This document shows positions 8,807 to 18,389 of a stretch of 64,000 nucleotides of DNA, piece by piece. Under the pieces are notes generated by a model, which saw nothing but the letters and a program-made list of their open reading frames with translations, was not told the origin of the DNA and made no database searches. The stretch's first letter is position 1, and each line of letters starts with the position of its first letter. The translations under genes and the position numbers were made by a program. Source of the stretch: Endobacter medicaginis (GTDB lineage: Bacteria > Pseudomonadota > Alphaproteobacteria > Acetobacterales > Acetobacteraceae); the NCBI RefSeq assembly GCF_014192375.1, contig NZ_JACHXV010000008.1, positions 58,623 to 122,622 of the forward strand. Reading direction: 5' to 3'.

Positions 8807-10015
8807 CCTCGGGCCGGCCGAAGGCACCCCCGCCACCCGGCGCAACCCGAGCAGCGACACCCCGGCCAGCATCAGCAGCGCCACCGCGCCGATCAGTGCC
8901 TCGCGATAGCTGCCGGTGGCGTCGCGGACCCATCCCGCCAGCGGCGGCCCGAGTGCCGAGCCGAGACAAAACCCGCCAACCAGCCAGCCATGGATGCGGG
9001 CCGAATCCCGCAGCCCGAAACACCAGCCGTTGAGATAGGCGAGCAGGTCGATCTCCGCCCCGGCCGCCAGTCCGATCAGCAGCGCCGCGACCCAGCTCGC
9101 CTGTCGTCCTGCCCCGAGCAGGCAGAGTGCTGCCAGGGCGGGCAGCAACACCACGCCGGCCGCCAGTAGCGGCGGATGCCAGCGGTCGAGCAGCCAGCCG
9201 CTAGTCGCCCGGCCGACCAGTGCGGCAAGCCCGATACCGCCGGCAATCGCCGCCGCACTTCCCGGCGACAGGCCGCGGTCGACCAGCAGCGGCACCAGAT
9301 GCACGATCAGCCCGGCGACACAGGCCGCGATCAGCGCGAACGCCCCCGCCAACAGCCAGAAGGCTCCGCTGCGCCGCGCCGCGCGCAGCGTCCAGCCATG
9401 CGTCACCAAACCCGGGTCGGCCCGGTCCGGCTCCGACGGCGCGCTCCCAAGTCCGATCCAGACGACCGCCGCACCCAGCACCGCCACCCCCGAGAGGAGC
9501 CATGGCCCGTCGCGCCAGTCCGCTGCCATGACCCGCGCCAGCGCCAGCGGCACCGCGATTCCCGCCAGTCCGGTGCCGCACAGGGCAAGCCCCAGACGCA
9601 GGCCCGGCCGGGCCGATCCCTGCGTCAGCACCACCCGACTCCACAGCACCGCCCCCGTCGCACCGCCGCCGAGCGCGGTCAGCAGCCAGACCGCCCCGTA
9701 AGCGAACCGGGTCGATACCAGCCCCATCGCCGCGAACCCGGCCGCCATCGCCAGGCCCGACGCCGTCGCCACGCTCCGGGCCCCGAAACGGGCCATCGCC
9801 GGCCCGACCAGGGGTGCGGCGATCATCTGACCGGCCATCAGGCAGATCGAGGCCGAACTTGCCGCGGCCCGCGACCAGCCGAACGCCGCCTGCAGCGGCC
9901 CGATCATCGCGCCGACGGCATAGAACGCCATGCCATTGATGCCCACCGCCATGCCCAGCATCGCCAGCATCACAACCCGGCCCGGATATGGCGTTATGAC
10001 CGATGTCCTTCTCAT
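8750..10015 (-). CDS. MFS transporter
   Basis: The product has about 12 hydrophobic segments. A central loop (LGSAPSEPDRADPGLVTHG) divides the two halves, and polar turn motifs such as GRATSGWLLDRWHP sit between helices 8 and 9. The fold is that of major-facilitator transporters of the monocarboxylate/oxalate-like type, and the substrate is unknown. ATG 10015 gives a normal short cytoplasmic N-terminus; an in-frame GTG at 10048 with GAGG upstream is a possible longer start and would overlap the divergent gene at 10033. The C-terminal tail overlaps the acetyltransferase gene by 57 nt on the opposite strand. Confidence 0.87.
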   Translation of the reverse strand: MRRTSVITPYPGRVVMLAMLGMAVGINGMAFYAVGAMIGPLQAAFGWSRAAASSASICLMAGQMIAAPLVGPAMARFGARSVATASGLAMAAGFAAMGLVSTRFAYGAVWLLTALGGGATGAVLWSRVVLTQGSARPGLRLGLALCGTGLAGIAVPLALARVMAADWRDGPWLLSGVAVLGAAVVWIGLGSAPSEPDRADPGLVTHGWTLRAARRSGAFWLLAGAFALIAACVAGLIVHLVPLLVDRGLSPGSAAAIAGGIGLAALVGRATSGWLLDRWHPPLLAAGVVLLPALAALCLLGAGRQASWVAALLIGLAAGAEIDLLAYLNGWCFGLRDSARIHGWLVGGFCLGSALGPPLAGWVRDATGSYREALIGAVALLMLAGVSLLGLRRVAGVPSAGPRSGRRQSVDRLEKRGQVGT

Positions 10016-10032
10016 CGATCCGGGAAACCCCG

Positions 10033-10545
10033 ATGCGTCTTGCCGCACTCACCCTCGCAGCACTCGGCTGGGTCGCGCCCGCCCTCTTCCATCCGGCCTG
10101 CGCCGCCCCCGCCTGCAACAGCCACGACCTCGCCCTGCTCACCGATGCGCAGGGCGGCGATTTCAACGGCATGTCCCATGCGGGGACCATGCTGATCCTG
10201 CACAATAGCGGCAAGACCGCATGCAGCCTGCCGACCCGGCCGAAGATCGCGCTGACCGCCGCCGACGGCCGACCGGTGGAGACCCGCGCGACCCGCCCCG
10301 CCGGCGGCACCGGGCAGGCCGCCGGAGCCACGATCGCGGTGCCGCCGGGCGGCGAGGCGCAGGCCTCGCTGCGCTGGGTATCGGGCGACGTCTACGACCA
10401 CGGCCATTGCGCGGATGCCGCAGCCCTGCGTCTCGCGCTGCCCGATGGCGGCCTCGACACGCCGATCGCGGCGCATCTGTGCGGCCCGTCCGGCCAGCCC
10501 GCCGGCATCGAGCAGGGCGACCTCGTGCCGCGATCGGGGCACTGA
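10033..10545 (+). CDS. Secreted DUF4232-like protein
   Basis: A 170-residue protein that starts with a clear Sec signal peptide (MRLAALTLAALGW, cleavage near ACA/AP) and continues with a small beta-sandwich-like domain: HAGTMLILHNSGKTACSLP followed by a glycine-rich strand and LRWVSGDVYDHGHC. The pattern of strands around TxxLHNxGxxxCxL and the paired cysteines resembles DUF4232, a secreted domain of unknown role. It is divergent from the MFS gene, and the two starts lie within 20 nt. ATG 10033 is chosen because ATG 10003 would put a charged extension before the signal peptide. Confidence 0.75.
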   Translation: MRLAALTLAALGWVAPALFHPACAAPACNSHDLALLTDAQGGDFNGMSHAGTMLILHNSGKTACSLPTRPKIALTAADGRPVETRATRPAGGTGQAAGATIAVPPGGEAQASLRWVSGDVYDHGHCADAAALRLALPDGGLDTPIAAHLCGPSGQPAGIEQGDLVPRSGH

Positions 10546-10561
10546 CCGGCAACGAACGAAA

Positions 10562-10589
10562 AGGCCCGCCCCGTTGCCGGGGCGGGCCT
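10562..10589 (-). terminator. Rho-independent terminator of fusA
   Basis: A perfect 12-bp inverted repeat (AGGCCCGCCCCG / CGGGGCGGGCCT) with a TTGC loop is followed, read on the minus strand, by TTTTCG. It lies 26 nt beyond the fusA stop. The plus-strand side lacks a T run, so it serves fusA mainly. Confidence 0.92.
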
Positions 10590-10615
10590 GTCGATGATCG
10601 ATCCGCGAGCGGAGA

Positions 10616-12700
10616 TTACGACGACTTCGCCATGATCTCGTCGGCGATGTTGCGCGGCACCGGATCATAGTGATGGAACTGCATGGTGAACGACGCACGG
10701 CCCTTGGTCATCGAGCGCAGGTGCGAGATGTAGCCGAACATCTCCTTCAGCGGCACCTGGGCACGGACGGTGACGGTCGAGCCCGCACTCTCCTGGTTCT
10801 GGATCATGCCGCGGCGACGGTTGAGGTCGCCCACCACGTCGCCGACATGGTCGTTGGGCGTGGTGACCTCGACATCCATGATCGGCTCGAGGATCACCGG
10901 GCCAGCCTTCTTCATGCCCTCGCGGAAGCAGGCCTTGGCGGCGATCTCGAAGGCGAGCGCCGACGAGTCGACGTCATGGTACTTGCCGTCCGTCAGCGTG
11001 AACTTGAAGTCCACGGTCGGGAAGCCGGCGAGCACACCGGTCGAGGACTGCATCCGGATGCCCTTCTCGACGGCCGGGATGTATTCCTTCGGCACCGTGC
11101 CGCCGACGACCTTGTTCTCGAAGGCGATGCCCTCGTTGCGCTCCTGCGGCGCGAACTCGATCTTCACCTCGGCGTACTGACCCGAACCGCCCGACTGCTT
11201 CTTGTGGGTGTAGATCTCGGTGTGCGGCTTGGTGATCGTCTCGCGATAGGCCACCTGCGGCGCGCCGATATTGGCGTCCACGCCATACTCGCGGCGCAGG
11301 CGGTCGACGATGATCTCCAGATGCAGCTCGCCCATGCCCGACAGGATGGTCTGGCCGGTCTCCTGATCGGTCTTAAGGCGCAGCGAGGGGTCCTCGCCTG
11401 CGAGCTTCTGCAGCGCGAGCGTCATCTTTTCGACGCCGTCCTTGGTCTTCGGCTCGACCGAGATGTCGATCACCGGCACCGGGAAGGCCATGCGCTCCAG
11501 CACCACCGGATCGTCCTGGTCGGCGAGCGTGTCACCGGTCTGGGTGTCCTTGAGCCCCACGAACGCGGCGATATCGCCGGCATGGACCTCCTTGAGCTCC
11601 TGACGCTTGTCGGCGTGCATCTGGAACATGCGCCCGATGCGCTCCTTGTGGCCCTTGGTGGTGTTGAGCACCATGTCGCCCGAGCGCAGCACGCCGCGAT
11701 AGACGCGCACGAACGTCAGCGTGCCGTACTTGTCGTTGATGATCTTGAAGGCGAGGCCCGCGAACTTGCCGTCCGGGTCGACCGGGATGATCGGCAGCTT
11801 GTTCTCGTCGACTTCCTCGTCCTCGGGGGGCGCAATGCGGATACCCTCGACGTCGTTCGGCGCTGGCAGGTAGTCGATCACCGCATCGAGCAGCGGCTGC
11901 ACGCCCTTGTTCTTGAAGGCGGTGCCGCACAGGGTCGGGCGGAAGGTGCCGTCGATAGTGCCGCGCTTGAGCGCGCGCTTGAGCGTCGCGACCGAGACGT
12001 CACCGTTCTCGAAATACTCTTCCATGCCGGCATCATCGACGGCCAGCGCGGTGTCGAGCAGGTTCTGGCGATACTCGGCCGCCTTCTCCTTGAGATCGTC
12101 GGGGATCTCCTCGTAGTGGAACTTCGCGCCCAGCTCGCCGCCTTCCCAGATGATGGCGCGCATCTCGACCAGGTCGACCACGCCGAGGAAGTTCTCCTCC
12201 GCGCCGATCGGCAGCTGCAGGGGGAGCGCGACGATGTCGAGCTTCTCCTTGAGCGTGTCGAAGGCGCGGTAGAAATCCGCACCCGTGCGGTCGAGCTTGT
12301 TGATGAAGATGATGCGCGGCACATTGTAGCGGTCGGCCAGGCGCCAGTTGGTCTCGGACTGCGGCTGCACGCCGGCGACGCCCTCGATGATGAACACCGC
12401 GCCGTCGAGCACGCGCAGCGAGCGGTTCACCTCGATGTTGAAGTCGATATGGCCGGGGGTGTCGATGATGTTGATGCGGTGGTCGTTCCACTCGCAGGTC
12501 ACGGCGGCGGAGGTGATGGTGATGCCGCGCTCACGCTCCTGTTCCATGTAGTCGGTGGTCGTGTTGCCGTCATGGACCTCGCCGATCTTATGCGACACGC
12601 CCGTGTAGTACAGGATGCGCTCGGTCGTGGTGGTCTTGCCCGCGTCGATATGGGCGGTGATGCCGATATTGCGGATCTTCGAGAGCTCGTTGCCGGACAC
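10616..12700 (-). CDS. fusA: Elongation factor G
   Basis: A 694-residue EF-G, the GTPase that drives ribosomal translocation and, with RRF, ribosome recycling. Visible GTPase motifs are AHIDAGKTT (P-loop, residues 18-26), DTPGHIDF (G3) and NKLDRTGAD (G4); the domain IV/V signature [13 protein letters not shown] appears near residue 500. It starts at GTG 12700 with a GGAGG Shine-Dalgarno 9 nt upstream. The gene stands alone here, not in an rpsL-rpsG-fusA-tuf string, and ends in a strong terminator. Confidence 0.99.
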   Translation of the reverse strand: MSGNELSKIRNIGITAHIDAGKTTTTERILYYTGVSHKIGEVHDGNTTTDYMEQERERGITITSAAVTCEWNDHRINIIDTPGHIDFNIEVNRSLRVLDGAVFIIEGVAGVQPQSETNWRLADRYNVPRIIFINKLDRTGADFYRAFDTLKEKLDIVALPLQLPIGAEENFLGVVDLVEMRAIIWEGGELGAKFHYEEIPDDLKEKAAEYRQNLLDTALAVDDAGMEEYFENGDVSVATLKRALKRGTIDGTFRPTLCGTAFKNKGVQPLLDAVIDYLPAPNDVEGIRIAPPEDEEVDENKLPIIPVDPDGKFAGLAFKIINDKYGTLTFVRVYRGVLRSGDMVLNTTKGHKERIGRMFQMHADKRQELKEVHAGDIAAFVGLKDTQTGDTLADQDDPVVLERMAFPVPVIDISVEPKTKDGVEKMTLALQKLAGEDPSLRLKTDQETGQTILSGMGELHLEIIVDRLRREYGVDANIGAPQVAYRETITKPHTEIYTHKKQSGGSGQYAEVKIEFAPQERNEGIAFENKVVGGTVPKEYIPAVEKGIRMQSSTGVLAGFPTVDFKFTLTDGKYHDVDSSALAFEIAAKACFREGMKKAGPVILEPIMDVEVTTPNDHVGDVVGDLNRRRGMIQNQESAGSTVTVRAQVPLKEMFGYISHLRSMTKGRASFTMQFHHYDPVPRNIADEIMAKSS

Positions 12701-12924
12701 GATGAAACCTCCGTGACGCGGCCCCTGCCCTCGTGCGGGCGCGGATGGTGCCGCCGATCGTCGATATGGACCAATGTGGCAACGCCGCCTCCCGCATGGC
12801 CCCCTCTGGCTCGCAAGCCGGGGTCACGATGGATGCGGCGCTGGCCGGGCCGTCCGGTCACGGACGGCCGATATGCGCGATGGCGCCTGACATGCGTCAG
12901 GGCCGCCCGATTTGCAACCCCAAA

Positions 12925-12941
12925 CCGCGCGAACCGCGCGG
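12925..12941 (-). terminator. Probable rpmB terminator
   Basis: CCGCGCG-AAC-CGCGCGG forms a 7-bp stem 10 nt past the rpmB stop and is followed on the minus strand by TTTGGGG. The short T run makes this a moderate call. The rest of 12701-12950 is fusA leader; I could not identify a confident fusA promoter there. Confidence 0.5.
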
Positions 12942-12950
12942 CTGGCGGCC

Positions 12951-13253
12951 TCAGGCGGTCGCGGTCGCCTTCTTCGCCTGGGCGCGGCGGATGCGGCGCT
13001 TGAGCACCTGGGCCGCCTCGGGCAGCTTGCGGTTGGGGGTCGACAGCAGGAACGCGTCCAGCCCGCCATTGTGCTCCACGGTGCGCAGCGCGCGGGTGGT
13101 GACACGCACCTTCACCGCGCTGCCGAGCACGTCGGAGAGCAGAGCCGTCTCCTGCAGGTTGGGCAGGTAACGACGGCGGGACTTGTTGTTGGCGTGGCTG
13201 ACGTTGTTGCCCGTCAGCACGCCCGTCCCCGTCAACTGGCAGCGGCGCGACAT
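12951..13253 (-). CDS. rpmB: 50S ribosomal protein L28
   Basis: A 100-residue protein beginning [20 protein letters not shown] and continuing [13 protein letters not shown], the hallmark of bacterial L28, a large-subunit ribosomal protein. The basic, alanine-rich tail [12 protein letters not shown] is longer than in E. coli, as is usual in alphaproteobacteria. The start is fixed by the family N-terminus. A promoter is visible about 108 nt upstream and a short hairpin follows the stop, so it is probably monocistronic. Confidence 0.98.
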   Translation of the reverse strand: MSRRCQLTGTGVLTGNNVSHANNKSRRRYLPNLQETALLSDVLGSAVKVRVTTRALRTVEHNGGLDAFLLSTPNRKLPEAAQVLKRRIRRAQAKKATATA

Positions 13254-13360
13254 GGTGAAACCCTCGATCTCAGACACCGGGGCGCATGCGGCCCGCGATA
13301 CACATAACAAAAGGCCGCACATCACCTCCGAACGGAAGCACGTGCGACGACAAGGCGGCG

Positions 13361-13389
13361 CTTATCTCCAAACAACCGCGCTTCGTCAA
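13361..13389 (-). promoter_or_regulatory. Probable sigma-70 promoter of rpmB
   Basis: On the minus strand TTGACG (13384-13389) is separated by exactly 17 nt from GATAAG (13361-13366). That is close to consensus in an otherwise GC-rich region. It predicts a leader of roughly 100 nt before the rpmB ATG. Confidence 0.65.
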
Positions 13390-13425
13390 GGATTAACCGC
13401 CCGCCATACCCCGATTCGGTGCCGT

Positions 13426-13680
13426 TCAGGCCTGTCCCACCGGCCGGTCGGCGCTCGGATCGAGTTCGCCGGCCTGCACCGCCGCACGCGCGTTATCCAG
13501 CACGCCGAGCATCGCCTCGCGGTCCATCTGCCGCGCCAGCAACCCCAGCGAACCGCCCAGCAGCGCGGAGGCGATGGCCATCGGCGGCAGCTTCTCGCCC
13601 AGCATGTAGGTGATGGCCTGGTCGACCACCGCACCGGCATGGCTGAGCTCGGACGGGATCTCGGGGATGTCGTGTGGCAT
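13426..13680 (-). CDS. Small hypothetical protein
   Basis: An 84-residue protein starting MPHDIPEIPSELSHAG with no motif I recognise. It looks mostly alpha-helical, with a short hydrophobic stretch (MAIASALLGGSLGLLAR) that is more likely amphipathic than a membrane anchor. GGAG lies 8-11 nt before the ATG at 13680, preferred over the ATG at 13698. It lies between rpmB and a small HTH regulator, in the same direction as both. Codon bias matches its neighbours, which supports a real gene. Confidence 0.65.
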   Translation of the reverse strand: MPHDIPEIPSELSHAGAVVDQAITYMLGEKLPPMAIASALLGGSLGLLARQMDREAMLGVLDNARAAVQAGELDPSADRPVGQA

Positions 13681-13731
13681 GGGCGCGTCTCCGTTCATCT
13701 GCGCGGGGTCGGGGCCTGATGGCTGATTCGG

Positions 13732-13983
13732 TCAGCCCCGCGCAACCCCCGCGTCATTGCGGCGGTCGATGAAGAACAACTCATCGACGCTGGCGCGCAG
13801 CGTCTCGGCCAGACCGAGAGCAAGCAGAACGGACGGGACGAACACACCGTTCTCGACGGTATTGATGGTCTTGCGCGACACCCCGAGTTCCATCGCCAGC
13901 GCCGCCTGGGTGAGGCCGGCATCCATGCGTGCCTCGCGCAGACGGTTTCCAAGCCGCCGTTCGAGGATCGGCAGTTCACTCAT
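13732..13983 (-). CDS. Small XRE-type HTH regulator
   Basis: An 83-residue protein that is essentially one Cro/C1-type helix-turn-helix: RLREARMDAGLTQAALAMEL then GVSRKTINTVENG, followed by PSVLLALGLAETL. This stand-alone form, about the size of the YgzD/Xre mini-regulators, is commonly paired with a membrane protein, and here its start overlaps the end of the upstream membrane gene by 8 nt. It probably represses its own two-gene unit; the signal is unknown. Confidence 0.88.
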   Translation of the reverse strand: MSELPILERRLGNRLREARMDAGLTQAALAMELGVSRKTINTVENGVFVPSVLLALGLAETLRASVDELFFIDRRNDAGVARG

Positions 13984-14644
13984 CGACGGGCATGGCGGCA
14001 CGGGCGGATCGGGCGAGGCTGTATTGCTGTGTCGGCATCGCGCACAGCAGCGCGATCGCGACCAGTACCGGCAGATGGCCGCCCCACCGGCTGTCGATCA
14101 CCAGCGCGGTCAGCAGCATCAGCACGCAGGTGGTCCAGGCGCGTTGCGTGGCCAGCAGGCGATGGGCATGGTCGAGTTCGTCGAGACCCCGCGCCTGCCG
14201 CCAGGTCAGTCCGGCGACGCTCAGCCCGGACACGCCGACGAGAAGAGCCAATTTGTCGTCCGTGCCGCCGTGATCGCGGAACCCGTGCCACAGTTCCGTG
14301 AGCAGACAGACCAGCATGAGGGCCATCAGGCCGATACGAAGTCGCCGCCGGCTGGTCTCCTTCCGCTCGGAAGCGTCCCTGTGCAACCATCTGCTCCGGG
14401 GATCTTCGCGCCGCGTCAATCGCCTCAACCAGGAAGGTCCATCGCCCACGAGTTCGCCGGCCACCACGAGAGCAACCAGCAAGGCCGCGTTCACGGCGTA
14501 GAGCGGCAGAGCCGTGACCCGTGTCAGCCATGTCGAGCTCAACCAGACCGTCCCGACGGTTGCCAGCATCACCGGCAATGTCCGCATCAGGTTGCGCCGA
14601 CGGCTCGATTGCAGCAGGGCGCGGTCATCGTCGGAACGGATCAT
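13976..14644 (-). CDS. Multi-pass membrane protein paired with the HTH regulator
   Basis: A 222-residue protein with about six hydrophobic segments, including MRTLPVMLATVGTVWLSS, ALLVALVVAGELVG, LRIGLMALMLVCLL and LMLLTALVIDS. A charged loop in the middle (RREDPRSRWLHRDASERKE) divides it in two. I recognise no catalytic motif. Translation runs into the HTH gene with an 8-nt overlap, so the two form one operon. Membrane protein plus mini-HTH pairs recur in bacteria, but their function is usually unknown. Confidence 0.78.
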   Translation of the reverse strand: MIRSDDDRALLQSSRRRNLMRTLPVMLATVGTVWLSSTWLTRVTALPLYAVNAALLVALVVAGELVGDGPSWLRRLTRREDPRSRWLHRDASERKETSRRRLRIGLMALMLVCLLTELWHGFRDHGGTDDKLALLVGVSGLSVAGLTWRQARGLDELDHAHRLLATQRAWTTCVLMLLTALVIDSRWGGHLPVLVAIALLCAMPTQQYSLARSARAAMPVDE

Positions 14645-14922
14645 CGATGACCTCCATGTCGGAACAACCCGAGCGTAGTAACCTCAGGGTGACACGGTCA
14701 ACAGAATTCACGCCGTCGGAGAACGTGCGCAGTGCTGCGCCGATCTCCTACCCGGTCAAGGCGGAAGTCGAATTGCGGCGCATGGGCCGGTCTCCGTGCC
14801 GCCCGGCATCATGCCGATGGTCGAGAACGGACACGCCGCGCGGAGACTGCGGTCGTCACAGGCCGATGATCGACACGACGGATGATGCCCGCCAGCACAC
14901 AGGCCGTGCGGTGCGGCAGAAG

Positions 14923-15468
14923 TCAGGGCCCGACCCAGCGAGCCGCCTGCGACGACCATTCGTCCGCCAGCAGCCCGTATATCAGCGAATCCCGCACGCC
15001 GATATGTGTCTGCCATTCGGCTCGCAGCCGTCCCTCCAGGGTGAAGCCGAGCGCCGTCAGCAGCGAGATCGACGGCTGATTGTCGGGGTCGGTATCGGCG
15101 AAGACGCGCCGTTGTCCTTCGGCGAACAACCGCTCGATCAGCATGGCGACGGCTTCGCGCGCATAACCATGCCCCTGTGCTCGCCGCGCAAGCAGATAGC
15201 CGATCTCGGACACGCCGTCGCGCCTGCGACCTGCCGCCACGAAGCCGATCGCGACCTCTTCATCGGCCCGCAAGATCGCCCACGAGCGCCAGTCCGACGG
15301 ATCGTCATCGGTGAAATACGCGCGCAGATCCTCGATGTGTTCAAAGGGCGCGCGGGACCACCACCGCATCGCGTCTGGATCGGCCATCGTCGAAAACAAG
15401 GCATCCGCGTCGGAGGGAACGCGTGGACGCAGTGCCAGGCGGTGCCTTACGGCCTGCGGGACTGTCAT
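14923..15468 (-). CDS. GNAT N-acetyltransferase (RimJ/RimL-like)
   Basis: A 181-residue GNAT-fold enzyme. It has the strand pair around ALRPRVPSDADALFSTMADPD, the acetyl-CoA loop RAQGHGYAREAV (R/Q-x-x-G-x-G/A), and the closing motif DPDNQPSISLLTALGF typical of the RimJ/RimL/Acetyltransf_3 group. It transfers acetyl from acetyl-CoA to an amine, but whether to a protein N-terminus, an antibiotic or a small molecule is not decidable. It is a single gene; 14645-14922 downstream of it holds no ORF or hairpin I can support. Confidence 0.88.
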   Translation of the reverse strand: MTVPQAVRHRLALRPRVPSDADALFSTMADPDAMRWWSRAPFEHIEDLRAYFTDDDPSDWRSWAILRADEEVAIGFVAAGRRRDGVSEIGYLLARRAQGHGYAREAVAMLIERLFAEGQRRVFADTDPDNQPSISLLTALGFTLEGRLRAEWQTHIGVRDSLIYGLLADEWSSQAARWVGP

Positions 15469-15591
15469 TGTTGCTGTCCATGCCGGAGATGCCTGCCATG
15501 CGAAACAGCCGGGACGAGGCGTGCGACCTCGGTCAAAATGGCCTCCTGAACGGCCGCGTCCGCAACATATTGAAATTCCGCAGCTTGTCTC

Positions 15592-17463
15592 TCAAAACAG
15601 AAGATCTTCCCGATGCGCCCGTTCGTCCGCCTGTGCGGCCCACATGGCCGCATAGACACCGCCCGCCTCCAGCAGTGCGCGATGGTTGCCGCGCTCGACG
15701 ATGCGGCCGTCCTGCATGACGATGATCTCGTCGGCGTCCACCACGGTGGCGAGGCGATGTGCGATCACCAGGGTGGTGCGGCCGGCCGAGACCGTGCGCA
15801 GGGCGGTGCTGATTTCCTGTTCGGTGTGGATGTCGAGCGCGCTGGTGGCCTCGTCGAGGATCAGCACGCGGGGGTTCTTCAGGATCGTGCGGGCGATCGC
15901 CACCCGCTGCTTCTCGCCACCCGACAGCTTGAGCCCGCGCTCGCCGACCATGGTGTCATAGCCATCCGGCAGGGCGGTGATGAAGTCGTGGATCTGCGCC
16001 AGCCGGGCGGCGCGCTCGACCTCCTCGGCACTGGCCCCGATGCGGCCGTAGGCGATGTTGTAGCGGATGGTGTCGTTGAACAGCACCGTGTCCTGCGGCA
16101 CCACGCCGATCGCGGCGCGCAGGCTGGCCTGGGTCACGCAACGGACGTCTAGCCCGTCGATCGACACCGAGCCGGATTCGACGTCGTAGAAGCGGAACAG
16201 CAGGCGTGAGAGGGTGGACTTGCCCGCACCGGTCGGTCCCACCACGGCCGTGCGATGGCCGGGGGCGACCGAGAAGCTGATGCCCTTCAGGATGGTCCGT
16301 TCCGGCTGGTAGCCGAACACCACGTCGTCGAAGCGCAGTTCGGGCGCGTCCACCCCGGCGGCGAGATGCGCCGGCAGCACGGCGGCATCGGGACGGTCGG
16401 TCACCTCCTGGCTCTCGTCGAGCAGCTCGAACATCCCCTCCAGATCGACCACGCTCTGCCGCAGCGTGGCATAAATGAAGCCGAGGAAGTTCAGCGGTAC
16501 GTAGAGCTGCATCAGATAGGTGTTGACCAGCACGAACTTTCCCACCGTCAGATGCCCGGCCGCGACGTCGCGGGCGGCGAGCAGCATGATCAGCGCCAGT
16601 GCGATGGCGATGATCGTCACCTGGCCGAGGTTGAGAAGGTTGAGCGTCACCTGGGTCTTGACCGCCGCCGCCTCGTAGCGCGCCTGGGCGGCGTCGTAGC
16701 GGCGCATCTCGTGCGCCTCGTTGGAGAAGTATTTCACCGTCTCGTAGTTGAGCAGGCTGTCGATCGCCTTGGTCGAGGCCTCGGAATCGCTGTCGTTCAT
16801 CGCCCGGCGGATGCGCGAGCGCCACGACGCGAAGGCAATGGTGAAGGTCGCATAGAGCGTGACCGCCACCAGGGTGATCGCGGCATAGCGCCAGTCGAAC
16901 ACATGCCAGATCACCGCCGTGACCATCACCGTCTGCAACAGGGTAGGGATGATGTTGAAGATGCCGAGCCGCAGGATCGCCTCGATCGCCACCGCGCCGC
17001 GATTGATCGCGCGCTGCAGGCCGCCGGTCTGGCGGTCGAGATGGAAGCGCAGCGACAGCGCATGCATGTGTGCGAAGGTCTGCATCGAGACGACGCGCAC
17101 CACGCGCTGCTTCACACGGGCGAACACCGCGTCACGCAGCTCGCCCGCACCGCCCGAGACGATGCGCAAAACGCCGTAACCAAGGATCAGCCCGGTCGGC
17201 ACGGTGAGCACCTTCAACGGGTCGCCATGCCGGGTCAGCGCATCCACGGCCTCGGCGAACACCAGCGGCACCCAGATCGTCGCCACCTTGTCGACCAGCA
17301 GCAGCACGATCGCGGCGACCACGCGGAGGCGGGTGCCGACATCGTCGCGCGGCCACAGATAGCCCAGCAGGCTAAGCAGCGCGCGCCGCGCCTCCCGCCG
17401 GGCGCGGGCGGGATCGCCCGGGTTGCGGGGCGTGTAGGCGGTGTCTCGTCGGGGGCTGCTCAT
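15592..17463 (-). CDS. ABC transporter of the Atm1/HMT half-transporter type
   Basis: A 623-residue permease-ATPase fusion. Six transmembrane segments occupy about residues 45-330; the ATPase follows with Walker A GPTGAGKST (about 408), signature LSGGEKQRVAIAR and Walker B VLILDEATSALD. The segment YFSNEAHEMRRYD and the NRGAVAIE motif in the membrane domain fit the Atm1/HMT1 family, which exports glutathione-linked sulfur or metal species. It is a homodimer in that family. The long basic N-terminal extension resembles that of alphaproteobacterial homologues. It is divergent from the Nudix gene, with 83 nt between the starts. Confidence 0.9.
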   Translation of the reverse strand: MSSPRRDTAYTPRNPGDPARARREARRALLSLLGYLWPRDDVGTRLRVVAAIVLLLVDKVATIWVPLVFAEAVDALTRHGDPLKVLTVPTGLILGYGVLRIVSGGAGELRDAVFARVKQRVVRVVSMQTFAHMHALSLRFHLDRQTGGLQRAINRGAVAIEAILRLGIFNIIPTLLQTVMVTAVIWHVFDWRYAAITLVAVTLYATFTIAFASWRSRIRRAMNDSDSEASTKAIDSLLNYETVKYFSNEAHEMRRYDAAQARYEAAAVKTQVTLNLLNLGQVTIIAIALALIMLLAARDVAAGHLTVGKFVLVNTYLMQLYVPLNFLGFIYATLRQSVVDLEGMFELLDESQEVTDRPDAAVLPAHLAAGVDAPELRFDDVVFGYQPERTILKGISFSVAPGHRTAVVGPTGAGKSTLSRLLFRFYDVESGSVSIDGLDVRCVTQASLRAAIGVVPQDTVLFNDTIRYNIAYGRIGASAEEVERAARLAQIHDFITALPDGYDTMVGERGLKLSGGEKQRVAIARTILKNPRVLILDEATSALDIHTEQEISTALRTVSAGRTTLVIAHRLATVVDADEIIVMQDGRIVERGNHRALLEAGGVYAAMWAAQADERAHREDLLF

Positions 17464-17546
17464 CGCGCCTCAATGTGGCCCACGGACGGGGATACGCAAG
17501 GGCGTGCCCTGTTTACGCCGTCGCCCGCCCCCGGCAGATTGCCACG

Positions 17547-18389
17547 ATGGACATGCCGATAACCGACAGGCTGCTGCGCCACATCGCGGACTGCAACAAC
17601 ACCACCCTCCCCGGCGGCCGGCTGCGGCTCGGCGGTGCGGGGGTCGGCTGGATCGACGCCGCGACACTGAGCCTTCTGGACCCTGCCCTGTCGGCCGCGA
17701 GGGCCGTCGCCACGGCCGACGGGCTGGACATTCCCGACCAGGACGGCCTCGACCTTCTCGCCCGTCACCTCGCCGCGACGGGCGCGATCCGCTGGCGCGA
17801 CGAGCCGTTCGACGTGCGCGAGACGCCCGACGGGCCGGTGCTGGGCACGCTCGACCGCGGCGCGCTGCCGATCTTCGGCGTGCGCGGCATCGGCGTGCAT
17901 CTCAACGGGCTGGTGCGGCGTGCGGACGGGCTGCATCTGTGGGTCGGGCGCCGGGCCGCCGACAAGCTGCTTGATCCGGGCAAGCTCGACCATCTCGCCG
18001 CCGGCGGCATCCCGGCCGGCTACGACGCCCATGCCGCGCTGCTCAAGGAGGCGGAGGAGGAGTGCGGCCTGCCGCCCGCGATCACCGCGCAGGCGGAGAA
18101 GGTCGCCGACCTGCATTACGTCATGCAACGCCCCGAGGGGCTGAGGCGCGACACGCTGCGCTGTTACGACCTGGTTCTCGACGAGGATTTCCGGCCCGAG
18201 CCCGTCGATGGCGAGGTGGAGGGCTTCATGCTGTGGCCGCTCGCCCAGGCGATCGCGGTGATGCGCGAGACCGACGACTTCAAGTTCAACGTCAACCTGG
18301 TGCTGATCGATCTCGGCCTGCGCCACGGCCTGTTCGACGCCGAGGAGGCCGCCAGCCTCGGTGCCGCCCTGTATGGAGCCCCGCAATGA
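17547..18389 (+). CDS. Nudix hydrolase with N-terminal DUF4743
   Basis: A 280-residue protein: an N-terminal DUF4743-type domain (about 1-115), then a Nudix domain in which AAGGIPAGYDAHAALLKEAEEECG corresponds to the Nudix box. Eukaryotic and bacterial relatives clean up oxidised thiamine diphosphate derivatives, so a house-cleaning pyrophosphatase role is likely. The Nudix glutamates (KEAEEE) are intact. ATG 17547 is preferred over the longer open frame from 17475, which has no domain sequence. Its stop overlaps the ATG of the DUF3574 gene by 4 nt. Confidence 0.85.
   Translation: MDMPITDRLLRHIADCNNTTLPGGRLRLGGAGVGWIDAATLSLLDPALSAARAVATADGLDIPDQDGLDLLARHLAATGAIRWRDEPFDVRETPDGPVLGTLDRGALPIFGVRGIGVHLNGLVRRADGLHLWVGRRAADKLLDPGKLDHLAAGGIPAGYDAHAALLKEAEEECGLPPAITAQAEKVADLHYVMQRPEGLRRDTLRCYDLVLDEDFRPEPVDGEVEGFMLWPLAQAIAVMRETDDFKFNVNLVLIDLGLRHGLFDAEEAASLGAALYGAPQ

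Noticed and set aside
10670..13003. 777-residue plus-strand ORF opposite fusA
   Set aside because: It is an antisense shadow of EF-G with His/Arg/Leu-rich composition and no family; fusA is certain on the other strand.
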